A stretch of 64,000 bases of DNA from Paenibacillus plantarum (GTDB lineage Bacteria > Bacillota > Bacilli > Paenibacillales > NBRC-103111), in assembly GCF_013141695.1 (NCBI RefSeq), contig NZ_WHNY01000092.1, forward strand, positions 62,001 to 126,000. Reading direction: 5' to 3'. The translations under genes were made by a program, and so were the position numbers. Position 1 is the stretch's first letter. Every line of letters begins with the position of its first letter. The notes beneath the pieces were generated by a model, which made no database searches, was not told where the DNA came from, and saw only the letters and a list, made by a program, of their open reading frames with translations. Below are positions 26,662 through 35,626 of this stretch, in pieces.

Positions 26662-27517
26662 AAGTCGCCTCCTCCTTCGTTCCGTGCATGTCGAGCAGCT
26701 TAATTAACGTCGGTCTCATATCCTTGCGGCAGACGACCTTGTCGAGCTGACCGTGCTCGAGATTGAATTCAGATGTTTGGAAATTATCTGGAAGCTTCTG
26801 CTTAATCGTTTGCTCGATAACACGACGGCCCGTAAAACCAAACGAAGCAGCCGGCTCTGCAATAATAATATCGCCAAGCATCGCAAAGCTCGCCGAAACC
26901 CCGCCGAACGTCGGATCTGTAATAATAGATATGAATAATCCGCCATCCTCACTGAGTCTGGACAATGCTGCACTCGTTTTGGCCATTTGCATAAGGCTAA
27001 GAATACTTTCTTGCATACGTGCGCCACCAGATGTGGAATAAATGAGAATCGGAAGCTTTTTCTCAATCGCAATTTCGACGGCTCTCGTCATTTTCTCACC
27101 GACAACGGAACCTAGCGAGCCTCCCATAAAATCGAAGCTCATCGCAGCAACGATAACCGGATATCCGCCAATTGTTCCTTGACCCGTCATAATCGCATCT
27201 TGAAGTTTCGTTGCGTTCTTGGCTTTGTCCAATTTCTCGACATAATCAGGAAACTGCAAGGGATCTTCGGAGATCATATCCGCATCAAATTCTACAAATT
27301 GACCTTCATCGAGCGTAAGTTGGATTCGTTCGGATGCACTTAAACGATAATGATAACCGCAAGACGTACACACTTTTAGATTCTTTTCAAGCTCTTTGCT
27401 TGTTTGAATCGTGCCACACTTCGGACATTTATTCATTAAACCCTCAGGAATATCCCTTTTCGTTCTCTCGGAAGGAATCGTTGCATATTTTCGCTTTTGA
27501 AATAAATCCTTTAGCAC
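26651..27517 (-). CDS. accD: Acetyl-CoA carboxylase carboxyltransferase subunit beta
   Basis: The 288-residue beta subunit begins with a four-Cys zinc ribbon (CPKCG at about 31-35 and CTSCG at about 50-54) that helps bind acetyl-CoA or the mRNA in characterised homologues. Core motifs are MSFDFMGGSLGSVVGEKM and YSTSGGARMQESILSLMQM. The start is a GTG (27515-27517) after AGAGGTGG. It is first of the accD-accA-pyk set, 66 bases after a conserved 62-residue protein. Confidence 0.97.
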   Translation of the reverse strand: MLKDLFQKRKYATIPSERTKRDIPEGLMNKCPKCGTIQTSKELEKNLKVCTSCGYHYRLSASERIQLTLDEGQFVEFDADMISEDPLQFPDYVEKLDKAKNATKLQDAIMTGQGTIGGYPVIVAAMSFDFMGGSLGSVVGEKMTRAVEIAIEKKLPILIYSTSGGARMQESILSLMQMAKTSAALSRLSEDGGLFISIITDPTFGGVSASFAMLGDIIIAEPAASFGFTGRRVIEQTIKQKLPDNFQTSEFNLEHGQLDKVVCRKDMRPTLIKLLDMHGTKEEATYGG

Positions 27518-27583
27518 ATTTCCACCTCTACTTGGCTATGATCTATATTCTCTGACAAGCCACGTTTCTTAGTTCTACTTTAA

Positions 27584-27772
27584 CTATCTATGTAAAATAG
27601 AATTGAGCACTTCTTGTACTTCTTCCAGCTCCCCTTCGGGAACAACAATTTCAAACTGATTTTTGGATAAAGAGATGCCTCGTACCTGAACTAGAAAACC
27701 TTCTTCCGTCAGTCTCTGTTTAATCCGCTCTGCAATTTTCGCAGTAGGAGCTATATAGATCACCGTCCACAT
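27584..27772 (-). CDS. Small conserved cytoplasmic protein upstream of accD (DUF2007-like)
   Basis: A 62-residue soluble protein. It has an alternating strand-helix-strand pattern: WTVIYIAPTAKIAERIKQRL, then GFLVQVRGI and QFEIVVPEGELEEVQEVL. This ferredoxin-like outline resembles DUF2007 putative signal-transducing proteins. ATG 27772 follows AGGAGG by eight bases; an in-frame start 24 bases upstream has no site. It may be cotranscribed with accD, 66 bases downstream, but no role is known to me. Confidence 0.65.
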   Translation of the reverse strand: MWTVIYIAPTAKIAERIKQRLTEEGFLVQVRGISLSKNQFEIVVPEGELEEVQEVLNSILHR

Positions 27773-28035
27773 GAATAAACCTCCTATGACGTGCAACTAC
27801 AACAACTAAGGCAACTAAGCAATGACGATAATAACATCCTTTATACGCATAGGAACACACAATGCAATAATGATAGCATAATTCCACTTTTGCCCGCAAC
27901 AGAGCACATCATGGAAACGAAAATAAACGACTACACAGTCCGCTTCGGACGTGAGCGTTTATCTAGAAATATATCAGATTTATCGCGAGAAACCTATCAT
28001 TTCTAAATGTAAAATAAAGCCTGAACTAGTATGGC

Positions 28036-28536
28036 TTAGTCCAGACGGTGTTTAGAGCTATAATCGGGCGCATGCTCATTTTGGTGCGCGATTCTGGCTG
28101 AGGCTGCTGCCGCTAATCCACAAACTAAATCATCTAGAAACACATGTACAGCGCTGCGATCATCATTCAAAGCGCGAATAATCCCTATTTTTTCCTTATC
28201 CAAATAGCCAAAGCTGGTTAAACCAATCATTCCATAAACATGAACAATTCCAAGAGCTAACGTCTCGTCTACCCCATAGAGAGGTTCATCGACTTCAAGA
28301 ATCGATTGCAGCGGCTCTGGGAGCATTTTCTTCTCGGCTAATTCATCCAGTGCAATCCCTGTATAGAGGGTGTATTGCACTTCACGCTTGGAAAGTACTG
28401 CCATAACACTGTCTACACATTCTTGGGTCGTGAGTTGATCATTATACGGCTTCTGCAGCTTGTATACAATTTCTGAGACTTGATCCACGGACACGCCGCG
28501 TTTCTGGAGTAGCTGGATCATGTGTTGTTCGGTCAT
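28036..28536 (-). CDS. yutG: YutG/PgpA-like phosphatidylglycerophosphatase family protein
   Basis: The 166-residue protein has the PgpA/YutG pattern: a helical N-terminal half, then LALGIVHVYGMIGLTSFGYL and the conserved C-terminal VFLDDLVCGLAAAASARI. PgpA-type enzymes dephosphorylate phosphatidylglycerophosphate, and soluble Bacillus YutG relatives belong to the same family. ATG 28536 follows AGGAGGAGG; a longer frame to 28596 has no site. Upstream are a leader hairpin and the 52-bp array. Confidence 0.75.
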   Translation of the reverse strand: MTEQHMIQLLQKRGVSVDQVSEIVYKLQKPYNDQLTTQECVDSVMAVLSKREVQYTLYTGIALDELAEKKMLPEPLQSILEVDEPLYGVDETLALGIVHVYGMIGLTSFGYLDKEKIGIIRALNDDRSAVHVFLDDLVCGLAAAASARIAHQNEHAPDYSSKHRLD

Positions 28537-28564
28537 AAATCCTCCTCCTAGCAATGGAATGCTA

Positions 28565-28598
28565 ATATGAATAAGAAAAGCCGGGTTCCTATTCATAT
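28565..28598 (-). promoter_or_regulatory. Hairpin in the yutG leader
   Basis: Nine-base arms ATATGAATA (28565-28573) and TATTCATAT (28590-28598) frame 16 bases just upstream of yutG. It could be an operator or an RNA stem between the 52-bp array and the gene. Confidence 0.4.
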
Positions 28599-28620
28599 GC
28601 GGAGGAAGTCATGTTTACCA

Positions 28621-29132
28621 CTCGCTTGCGCACAAGAATTGTGCGCTAGGGCAGTTCCCCCGTCGGACGGCTCTCGCTTGCGCACAACAATTGTGTGCTA
28701 GGGCAGTGCCTACGACGGACGGCTCTCGCTTGCGCACAAGAATTGTGCGCTAGGGCAGTGCCTACGACGGATTGCACTCGCTTGCGCACAAGAATTGTGC
28801 GCTAGGGCAGTGCCTACAACGGATTGTGCTCGCTTGCGCACAACAATTGTGCGCTAGGGCAGTTCCCACGACGGATTGCGCTCACTTGCGCACAAGAATT
28901 GTGCGCTAGGGCAGTTCCCCCGTCGGACGGCTCTCGCTTGCGCACAACAATTGTGTGCTAGGGCAGTTCCCCCGTCGGACGGCTCTCGTTTGCGCACAAC
29001 AATTGTGCGCTAGGGCATTGCCCCCGTCGGACGGCTCTCGCTTGCGCACAAGAATTGTGCGCTAGGGCAGTTCCCCCGTCGGACGGCTCTCGCTTGCGCA
29101 CAACAATTGTGCGCTAGGGCAGTTTCCCCGCC
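28621..29132. repeat. Tandem array of ten 52-bp units, each with a hairpin-forming palindrome
   Basis: Units start at 28621, 28673, 28725, 28777, 28829, 28881, 28933, 28985, 29037 and 29089; the last is partial. The period is exactly 52 bp throughout. Every unit carries GCGCACAA, a three-base loop GAA or CAA, then TTGTGCGC (TTGTGTGC in units 2 and 7), followed by CTAGGGCA. The linker varies between CCCCCGTCGGACGG, itself a short inverted repeat, and a CTACGACGGATTG type. Units 1-2 resemble units 6-7, pointing to duplication of a five-unit block. The period is not a multiple of three, so it is non-coding. Together with its flanks it fills the 663-base dnaE-yutG gap. Confidence 0.95.
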
Positions 29133-29174
29133 AGCGAAATCGGAGATTGAATATTTTCATATTTTTCAAAGTGG

Positions 29175-29203
29175 TTGAATGGCCTGGATTGAGATTTTCT
29201 CAT
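29175..29203. repeat. 29-bp sequence shared with the yheD leader (copy 1)
   Basis: TTGAATGGCCTGGATTGAG and the following ATTTTCTCAT match 40813-40841 at 26 of 29 positions by my count. This copy covers the dnaE stop codon. Confidence 0.5.
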
Positions 29204-32200
29204 TTCACTCGAACGGAATCTTTGCCCATAATCGTCTCGATCATGCGCGTAAGATCCTTGTTCGGATCGACCCGATACTGGTCGCTCAAGGCCAAGAGCT
29301 TGTTGCTGCTTTCATAGAAAAGCGCAACCGCAAGCTGGCCCTTATGCAGCTTCAGCAGCGCCTTCAGCTGCAGAAGCTTATCCGGCTGCTCGCAGTCAGC
29401 CGTGATCTTGACGAACACGCGCTGCGGCTTCGCCTCAGCCTCAGCGCGGGGCTCTGGGCGGCCCGCTGCCGGGGCCGCCTGCGGTGCAGGAGCGGCGCTG
29501 CGCGCGCCGCTCTGCGGGGCAGCCGGGCGCGGTGCACGATCCCTGACGTCGTCAGGGGATCGTCTGCCCGCAGGCTGCCGGCGAAGCCGCTGGACGGCCT
29601 CCGGGTCGTCCAGCGCGGCAAGCTGCTCCGCGAGCAGCTTGGGCGGGTCCTCGTCCTGAAGCTGCAGCTTCGCACGGACGAGGACGAGTCTGCCCTTCTG
29701 CACGAGCGGAGCCGACTTCTTCCAGGTCTCGGGGAACAAGACCACCTCGACCTTATCAATGCGATCCTCCAGCTCCATGAACGCCATCGGGTCACCTTTT
29801 TTGGTGACGATCGTCTTGTTCGAGAGGATCATCCCGGCAACCAGAACATCGCTGTTATCTGGAAGCTCTGCTAACTGATGCAGCATCACAGCATCCAGCT
29901 CTGCCAGCTGTTCCGCATAGGCATCCAGCGGATGACCAGAGATGTACATGCCGAGCAGCTCTTTCTCGAGCTCAAGCTGCTTGGATTGCGGCATTGGAGG
30001 GATATTCGGCACTTCCACCTCCCAGTTCGGTTCCTCAACGAATCCGAACAGGTGAAGCTGCAGATCGTCCCGTTCCTTGCGCCATTTCGTAGCGGAAGCG
30101 ATGGTTTCATCGAGAATCGCGAGATGCTGGGCGCGGTGACCGCCAAGCGAATCGAAGGCGCCCCCTTGGATGAGGGATTCAACGACTCTTTTATTAACTA
30201 CGCGAAGGTCCACCCGTCGACAGAAATCGAGCAAGCTCTCAAACGGAGCTTTCTTTCTCTCGCTAAGAATGGCGTCGATCGCTTGTGTTCCGACATTTTT
30301 GATAGCGGCCAAACCAAAACGGATAGCTCCAGCTTTCGAATCGGGCGTAAACACTGTTCCGCTGCCATTCACATCCGGCGGCAGAACAGCGAGCTTCACA
30401 CGTCGACACTCATCTACGTACTCAGCAACTTTACGATGATTCCCCATGACTGCTGTTAGCATGGATGCCATGAAGTAGATCGGATAATGTGCTTTAAGAT
30501 AAGCCGTTTGGAAGGCAAGAACCCCATAGGCTGTAGCATGCGCGCGCGGAAAGCCGTAATCGGCAAAACGCACGATCATATCATATACATGGTTCGCTTC
30601 ATCCGCGTTAAAGCCTTGACGTAAACTTCCCGACACGAAATGTGTACGCTCTTCATCGAGGACTTCCCGCTTCTTTTTGGAAACAGCTCTACGCAGTAGA
30701 TCCGCTTCTCCTAAGCTGAAGCCCGCCATGGACGAGGCAATTTGCATAATTTGCTCTTGATAAACGATGATGCCGTAAGTGTCACGTAGAATGGGCTCAA
30801 GCGTTGGATGCGGATAAACAACCTCTACTTGTCCGTGCTTACCGGCAATATATTTGGGAATAAACTCCATCGGACCTGGACGATATAAGGCTAAGACGGA
30901 AATAATATCTTCAAATTCAGATGGCTTCAAGTCCTTGAGGACCTTGCGACAGCCGGTTGATTCCAATTGGAAAACGCCGGTTGTTTCCCCTTTGCTGAGC
31001 ATCTCATAGGTGATATCATCCGAATCCATATTCAGGAGATCGAAGTTAATCTGAACCTCTTCCATTTGGGAAAGCCAATCGACCGTTCGTTCAATAATGG
31101 AAAGTGTCCGCAGACCCAGGAAATCCATCTTAAGGAGACCGATCGCCTCCAAATGCTCCATCGTATATTGCGTGAGTGCCGTCTGTGTCGTGCCTTCTTG
31201 TAAAGGCACGTAATGCGTCAGTGGCTCTCGCGAAATGACGACACCAGCAGCATGCGTTGAAGCATGGCGCGGCATCCCCTCAACGCGCATAGCCATCTCT
31301 AGCAGTTCTGCGGTCTTCGGTTGTCTGGCTACCATCCCTTTCAAATCTGAGCTAACCTGAAGTGCTTCCTTCAAAGTCATCCCAAGCTGATTCGGAATTG
31401 CTTTCGCTGCCCGATCCACATCCCCGTAAGGCACATTGAGAACACGCCCTACATCTCGTACTGCGGCCTTCGCCGCCATCGTTCCGAAGGTAATAATTTG
31501 GGCAACGTGTTCATGACCATATTTGGCAACGACATAATCAATGACTTCATCCCGTCGTTCATCGCTAAAATCGATATCGATATCGGGCATGGATATCCGT
31601 TCTGGGTTCAAGAACCGTTCAAACAGCAGCTTATATTGCAACGGATCTACATTCGTTATGCGAAGCACATAAGCAACTAAGCTTCCTGCCGAGGATCCCC
31701 GTCCTGGCCCTGTCATGATCCGTTTCTCATGCGCGAATCGAATAAAGTCCCATACGATTAAGAAGTAATCGGAGAAGCCCATGTTTGCGATGACACCAAG
31801 CTCATAAGAGAGTCGCTCTTCGGCCTGTTTCCTCATCGGATGGCCTGCATCATGCCACTCTGGCTTGCTGCCGTAACGCTGTTCCAGCCCTTGTCTGCAC
31901 AGCTCCTGCAAATAAGCACCTGCGGTTAAATGCTCCGGAATCGGACGGAAGCTTGGCAAAATCGACTTACCGAACGTCAGTTCTAAGTCACAGCGCGAGG
32001 CAACCACAGCTGTATTCGCAAGCGCTTCAGGCACATGGACGAATAAGCGTCGCATTTCCTCCTCGCTTTTCAAATACATCTGACTCGTTCCCATCTTGAG
32101 CCGATCCGTGTCCTCTACCGTTTTGCCAGTGCCTATACAAATAAGAATATCCTGCATTACATGATCTGGCTCTGTTACATAATGCACATCATTCGTTGCA

Positions 32201-32802
32201 ATTAACGGAATCCCGGTTTCTTTGCTCAATTCAATCATGGAAACCATTACTTTTTTCTGCTCAATCATGCCGTGATCTTGAATCTCCAGAAAGAAATCAT
32301 CACCGAATATGTCGCGGTAACGCTCTGCTGCTTTACGAGCTTCGTCGTATCGGTTATGCAGCAAATGCTGAGAAACCTCACTCCCTAAGCAGGAACTAAG
32401 GCAAATGAGCCCTTCCGAATGCTGGGATAAATGCTCTAAATCAATACGTGGTTTATAGTGAAAGCCCTGTAGATGTGCAATCGACGTGAGCTTCATTAGG
32501 TTTTGATAGCCTTTGAAATTTTTGGCAAGCAAAATAAGGTGATAAATCGGCTGTTCCTGCCGCGATCCTTTTTCACGAATGGAACTCGAAGTGAAGTAAA
32601 CCTCACAGCCAATAATTGGTTTGATGCCCCGCTGTTTGCAAGCTTTGTAGAATGCAATCGCCCCGTACATGACGCCATGATCTGTCAGCGCCAAAGATGT
32701 CATGCCCAGATTGGCCGCTTGTGTAACAAGCTCCTCCATCCGTGCCGCACCATCTAATAAGCTATATTCACTATGCACATGCAGATGTACAAACGAACTC
32801 AT
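29200..32802 (-). CDS. dnaE: DNA polymerase III subunit alpha (DnaE)
   Basis: A 1200-residue C-family replicative polymerase. The PHP domain opens the protein (HVHSEYSLLDGA, residues 7-18). The polymerase core contains GPGRGSSAGSLVAYVL and the catalytic aspartates of MPDIDIDFSDERRDEVIDYV (about 400-420). Helix-hairpin-helix and OB-fold regions follow (DNSDVLVAGMI near 975). In Firmicutes DnaE extends primers for PolC. Between the OB fold and the C-terminal domain, residues about 1065-1135 are an Ala/Pro/Arg-rich linker of strikingly high GC. ATG 32802 follows AAGGGGGG. It is divergent from ytrH, as in the Bacillus neighbourhood. Confidence 0.96.
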   Translation of the reverse strand: MSSFVHLHVHSEYSLLDGAARMEELVTQAANLGMTSLALTDHGVMYGAIAFYKACKQRGIKPIIGCEVYFTSSSIREKGSRQEQPIYHLILLAKNFKGYQNLMKLTSIAHLQGFHYKPRIDLEHLSQHSEGLICLSSCLGSEVSQHLLHNRYDEARKAAERYRDIFGDDFFLEIQDHGMIEQKKVMVSMIELSKETGIPLIATNDVHYVTEPDHVMQDILICIGTGKTVEDTDRLKMGTSQMYLKSEEEMRRLFVHVPEALANTAVVASRCDLELTFGKSILPSFRPIPEHLTAGAYLQELCRQGLEQRYGSKPEWHDAGHPMRKQAEERLSYELGVIANMGFSDYFLIVWDFIRFAHEKRIMTGPGRGSSAGSLVAYVLRITNVDPLQYKLLFERFLNPERISMPDIDIDFSDERRDEVIDYVVAKYGHEHVAQIITFGTMAAKAAVRDVGRVLNVPYGDVDRAAKAIPNQLGMTLKEALQVSSDLKGMVARQPKTAELLEMAMRVEGMPRHASTHAAGVVISREPLTHYVPLQEGTTQTALTQYTMEHLEAIGLLKMDFLGLRTLSIIERTVDWLSQMEEVQINFDLLNMDSDDITYEMLSKGETTGVFQLESTGCRKVLKDLKPSEFEDIISVLALYRPGPMEFIPKYIAGKHGQVEVVYPHPTLEPILRDTYGIIVYQEQIMQIASSMAGFSLGEADLLRRAVSKKKREVLDEERTHFVSGSLRQGFNADEANHVYDMIVRFADYGFPRAHATAYGVLAFQTAYLKAHYPIYFMASMLTAVMGNHRKVAEYVDECRRVKLAVLPPDVNGSGTVFTPDSKAGAIRFGLAAIKNVGTQAIDAILSERKKAPFESLLDFCRRVDLRVVNKRVVESLIQGGAFDSLGGHRAQHLAILDETIASATKWRKERDDLQLHLFGFVEEPNWEVEVPNIPPMPQSKQLELEKELLGMYISGHPLDAYAEQLAELDAVMLHQLAELPDNSDVLVAGMILSNKTIVTKKGDPMAFMELEDRIDKVEVVLFPETWKKSAPLVQKGRLVLVRAKLQLQDEDPPKLLAEQLAALDDPEAVQRLRRQPAGRRSPDDVRDRAPRPAAPQSGARSAAPAPQAAPAAGRPEPRAEAEAKPQRVFVKITADCEQPDKLLQLKALLKLHKGQLAVALFYESSNKLLALSDQYRVDPNKDLTRMIETIMGKDSVRVK

Positions 32803-32925
32803 CCGCTGGTTCCCCCCTTCTTATTGATTTATTTCCATGCATTTTATCATATTGGAGCTAGCCAGTCCCATACAGTAGTAGTGAGAGTATGTCCTCCAAC
32901 TCAGTAGAAAGGAAGCGATTGGCAC

Positions 32926-33258
32926 ATGGCTGGCTTTTGGGCAAGTATTATCATGTATTTCTGCATTGCGTTTGGAGTCGTATTCGGAGGCAGTATGTTA
33001 AGCGGTATCGCAGCCGTATTAACCTTGCAATCTCCAACTGAGAAAATGCTGACCATTTCGGAAAATATTAAGATTTGGGCGATGGTCGCTGCGGTTGGCG
33101 GTACTATTGATCCAATTCGTTATATTGAAAGTCACGTGGCCATCGGCCATCTCAATCCGGCAATCAAGCAGATTGTCTATATCGTCGTTGCTTTTACAGG
33201 GGCACAATTCGGAACGGCACTTATTCAAATGATCTGCAAAGGTGGGCATCAGCCTTGA
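32926..33258 (+). CDS. ytrH: Sporulation membrane protein YtrH
   Basis: A 110-residue membrane protein with two or three hydrophobic segments (about 5-32, 48-62 and 82-105), matching the YtrH family in length and in FGVVFGGSMLSGIAAVLTLQ and IKIWAMVAAVGGTIDPI. In B. subtilis ytrH and ytrI form a sporulation operon under sigma-E and are needed for efficient sporulation. Its stop overlaps the TTG start of ytrI. Confidence 0.92.
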   Translation: MAGFWASIIMYFCIAFGVVFGGSMLSGIAAVLTLQSPTEKMLTISENIKIWAMVAAVGGTIDPIRYIESHVAIGHLNPAIKQIVYIVVAFTGAQFGTALIQMICKGGHQP

Positions 33259-33746
33259 GAATCCCTCCTTTTGCAAGATACCAACGACTGCTGGCAAGCC
33301 TTGGACTGCTGCTGTCGGGAGCGATCATTGGGAGCGCCGTATACATGAGTATTCATCAACACACATACAACGAGTTATATGTGCAATTGCATAAAGCTCT
33401 ACAGGAAAATGACGACCTCGAAGATGATATCGCTAGCTTGAATAAGACCAAAAATAATCAAACGTTAGTCAATGTCATTAATGTTCATCTGCTGCCAAAA
33501 AATCAAGATGATTTGATCAGCGAGGATATTCAAAAGGAAATCGAAGGCGATGTGAAAGCTGAGCTCAAGCTCGTCATTGGCCAAAAGGCAACCTTCGTCC
33601 GGGATTCACAGCCCCTCTACGAGCGCCTTATCACACAAAGAACGTATTTCCTGCATGATAAAAAATATGTCGTCGAGGTCAAATCCATCATTCTCATTCA
33701 AACGGAGTTAACCCTTTGGATTACAGCGCAAGAGAAAAAAACATAA
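33255..33746 (+). CDS. ytrI: Sporulation membrane protein YtrI
   Basis: A 163-residue protein with one N-terminal membrane helix (about 10-32), a short coiled-coil-like stretch (LHKALQENDDLEDDIASLNK, about 47-66) and an outside alpha-beta domain. The start is a TTG (33255-33257) whose last two bases belong to the ytrH stop codon, so translation is coupled. Position and topology identify it as the YtrI partner of YtrH, acting during spore formation. Confidence 0.88.
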   Translation: MRIPPFARYQRLLASLGLLLSGAIIGSAVYMSIHQHTYNELYVQLHKALQENDDLEDDIASLNKTKNNQTLVNVINVHLLPKNQDDLISEDIQKEIEGDVKAELKLVIGQKATFVRDSQPLYERLITQRTYFLHDKKYVVEVKSIILIQTELTLWITAQEKKT

Positions 33747-33831
33747 CGTGAAAAGACTGCTCATCTTGCAATCCCCTCTTAAAATCGCTAAAGTTAATTG
33801 TAAATTCAAATAAAAGGGACGGATTGTCGTT

Positions 33832-34125
33832 ATGCACGCCATACAATTGACGTTATTCATTCTTATTTGCCTCTTACTTGGGCTTACCTTGTTCTACAGC
33901 ATTCGCTCACGTCGCGAACCGGATGCTGCCAAACGAGGCTTGTATACAGCACGCATGAACATTTGCATGGGCTTGATGCTCGTACTCATTGCGATTACGC
34001 AGATCTTCTTCTTCAGCGAATCCAGCTTCCGCCGCATTTTCGGCACCGTGCTCGTATTGATCGGCGTGTTCAATGTTTTCGTCGGTATCCGCAATCACGG
34101 TCATTTTGATCGTCTGCTCCGCTAG
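33832..34125 (+). CDS. ytpI: YtpI family membrane protein
   Basis: A 97-residue protein with three hydrophobic segments (about 4-24, 42-62 and 68-86). It shows the YtpI pattern SRREPDAAKRGLYTARMNICMG between the first two. It lies between ytrI and ytoI, as in Bacillus. Function is unknown. Its last four bases overlap the end of the convergent ytoI gene. Confidence 0.85.
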   Translation: MHAIQLTLFILICLLLGLTLFYSIRSRREPDAAKRGLYTARMNICMGLMLVLIAITQIFFFSESSFRRIFGTVLVLIGVFNVFVGIRNHGHFDRLLR

Positions 34126-35450
34126 ATTACTTGCGCGGTTAGCATCGCCTTGGAAACCAGAGCTCCTGCATGATAAATCTCTACATCGATCTTGCCAAAT
34201 TTACGGCTCACCTCAATGATGGTGGGTCGTATTTCTATTTTGGAATCAATCTGAAGCGGCTTCAGAAAGTAGGTCGACATATTATCCATGACGAGATCCC
34301 CCTTCTTATGCTCCTGCACAATGCGGTAAGCCGCCTGCGTCATAAGCGTCGTAAGAACCCCTTCCGAAACCGTCCCTAAATGATTCGTCATCTGCGGTGT
34401 AATTACACCATGAAATTGCAGTTTGCCCTTCTCATCTCTGACCTCTTCCATCCCGGACCAGATCAAATCTTCAAACGTTTCGCCGTTCTGCGGCTGCTTC
34501 TGAATCGATTGCATGGCTTTCAAGATATCGCTGCGGTTCAGCACGCCGACGATTTTGCGATTCGTATCCACAACTGGCAAGAGCTCAATGCCTTCCCACA
34601 CCATCATATGAGCGGCCGATGCGACCGACGTCTGAGGTGAAACGGTTAATGGATTGCGTGTCATTAATTTATCAACGGATTGCTGGATGCTCGCGCCAAC
34701 CATATCTTTGGACGTGACAACACCGATAATCCGATTCCACTCATCGACAACAGGAAAGCGGCTGTAGCCCGTATCCTCGGACATGCGCTGCCAATCTTTC
34801 AATGTACTGTTCGCCTTCAAGGCGAAGAGCGCTGCACCAGAGGCGAGAATATCTTCCACGAGCATGATTTTCTTCTTGATCAAACGATCGTAGATGGCCC
34901 GGTTAATCATGGATGCGACGGTAAAAGTATCATAGCTGCTTGAAATAATCGGCAGTTCCAGCTCATCCGCCAGAACTTTGACCTCAGGGCTCGTGTTAAA
35001 TCCACCTGTAATGAGAACGCCCGCGCCTTGATCAAGCGCACATAAGTGAGCTTTATTCCGGTTACCTACAATAAGTAAGCTGCCTGCCTCGATGTAGCGC
35101 AACATGGCATCTTGCTCCATAGCGCCGATCACGAACTTATGCAGCGTCTTATGCAGCCCCTTCGCTCCGCCAAGCACCTGGCCATCCACCATATTCACAA
35201 CCTCGGCAAAAGTCAGCTTATCAATGTTCTGACGAAGCTTCTTCTCGACACGAACGGTTCCGATCCGCTCTTTCGTTGAAACGAGTCCTTGATTCTCGGC
35301 CTCTTTAATTGCGCGGTAGGCTGTGCCTTCGCTGACCTCCATATTTTTGGCGATTTTACGTACGGAAATCCGACTTCCTAGCTTCAAGTCCTCAATGTGC
35401 CGTAAAATCTGCTCATGCTTCGTTAATGTATCGACGGAATGTGTATCCAA
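34122..35450 (-). CDS. ytoI: YtoI-like regulator: HTH, DRTGG, CBS pair and hotdog domains
   Basis: The 442-residue protein begins with a helix-turn-helix (ILRHIEDLKLGSRISVRKIA, then SEGTAYRAIKEAENQGLVS). A DRTGG domain (about 75-180), two CBS repeats (about 190-310, with IGVVTSKDMVGASIQ and VGVLNRSDILKAMQ) and a C-terminal hotdog thioesterase-like domain (about 330-440) follow. CBS domains usually bind adenosyl ligands. The start is a TTG (35448-35450) after GAGGTG. The regulated genes are unknown; the name rests on domain order and synteny. Confidence 0.88.
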   Translation of the reverse strand: MDTHSVDTLTKHEQILRHIEDLKLGSRISVRKIAKNMEVSEGTAYRAIKEAENQGLVSTKERIGTVRVEKKLRQNIDKLTFAEVVNMVDGQVLGGAKGLHKTLHKFVIGAMEQDAMLRYIEAGSLLIVGNRNKAHLCALDQGAGVLITGGFNTSPEVKVLADELELPIISSSYDTFTVASMINRAIYDRLIKKKIMLVEDILASGAALFALKANSTLKDWQRMSEDTGYSRFPVVDEWNRIIGVVTSKDMVGASIQQSVDKLMTRNPLTVSPQTSVASAAHMMVWEGIELLPVVDTNRKIVGVLNRSDILKAMQSIQKQPQNGETFEDLIWSGMEEVRDEKGKLQFHGVITPQMTNHLGTVSEGVLTTLMTQAAYRIVQEHKKGDLVMDNMSTYFLKPLQIDSKIEIRPTIIEVSRKFGKIDVEIYHAGALVSKAMLTAQVI

Positions 35451-35536
35451 CTGTTACACCTCATTATTAGATCCTGTATTAGTCTGTACTACTAGTATAA
35501 TCGTTCTAATGGGTAAGAACAATGAGGGTTTGAAAG

Positions 35537-35572
35537 ATAGAAAAGCATCCAACCCTATTGGATTGGATGCTT
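35537..35572 (-). terminator. Terminator of the small membrane protein gene at 35627
   Basis: Ten-base arms AAGCATCCAA (35543-35552) and TTGGATGCTT (35563-35572) are followed on the minus strand by TTTTCTATC. Confidence 0.75.
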
Positions 35573-35626
35573 CATATTCATTATACCAAACATATGTTCG
35601 AAGTCAAAGTTTAGCTCATTCTTCGC

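Noticed and set aside
28621..29132. CRISPR array
   Set aside because: The units have no unique spacers: linkers are near-identical or of two types, and no cas genes are present.
29179..29874. 231-codon plus-strand frame over the dnaE 3' end
   Set aside because: It is opposite dnaE, GC-driven and has no start site; dnaE is supported by motifs.
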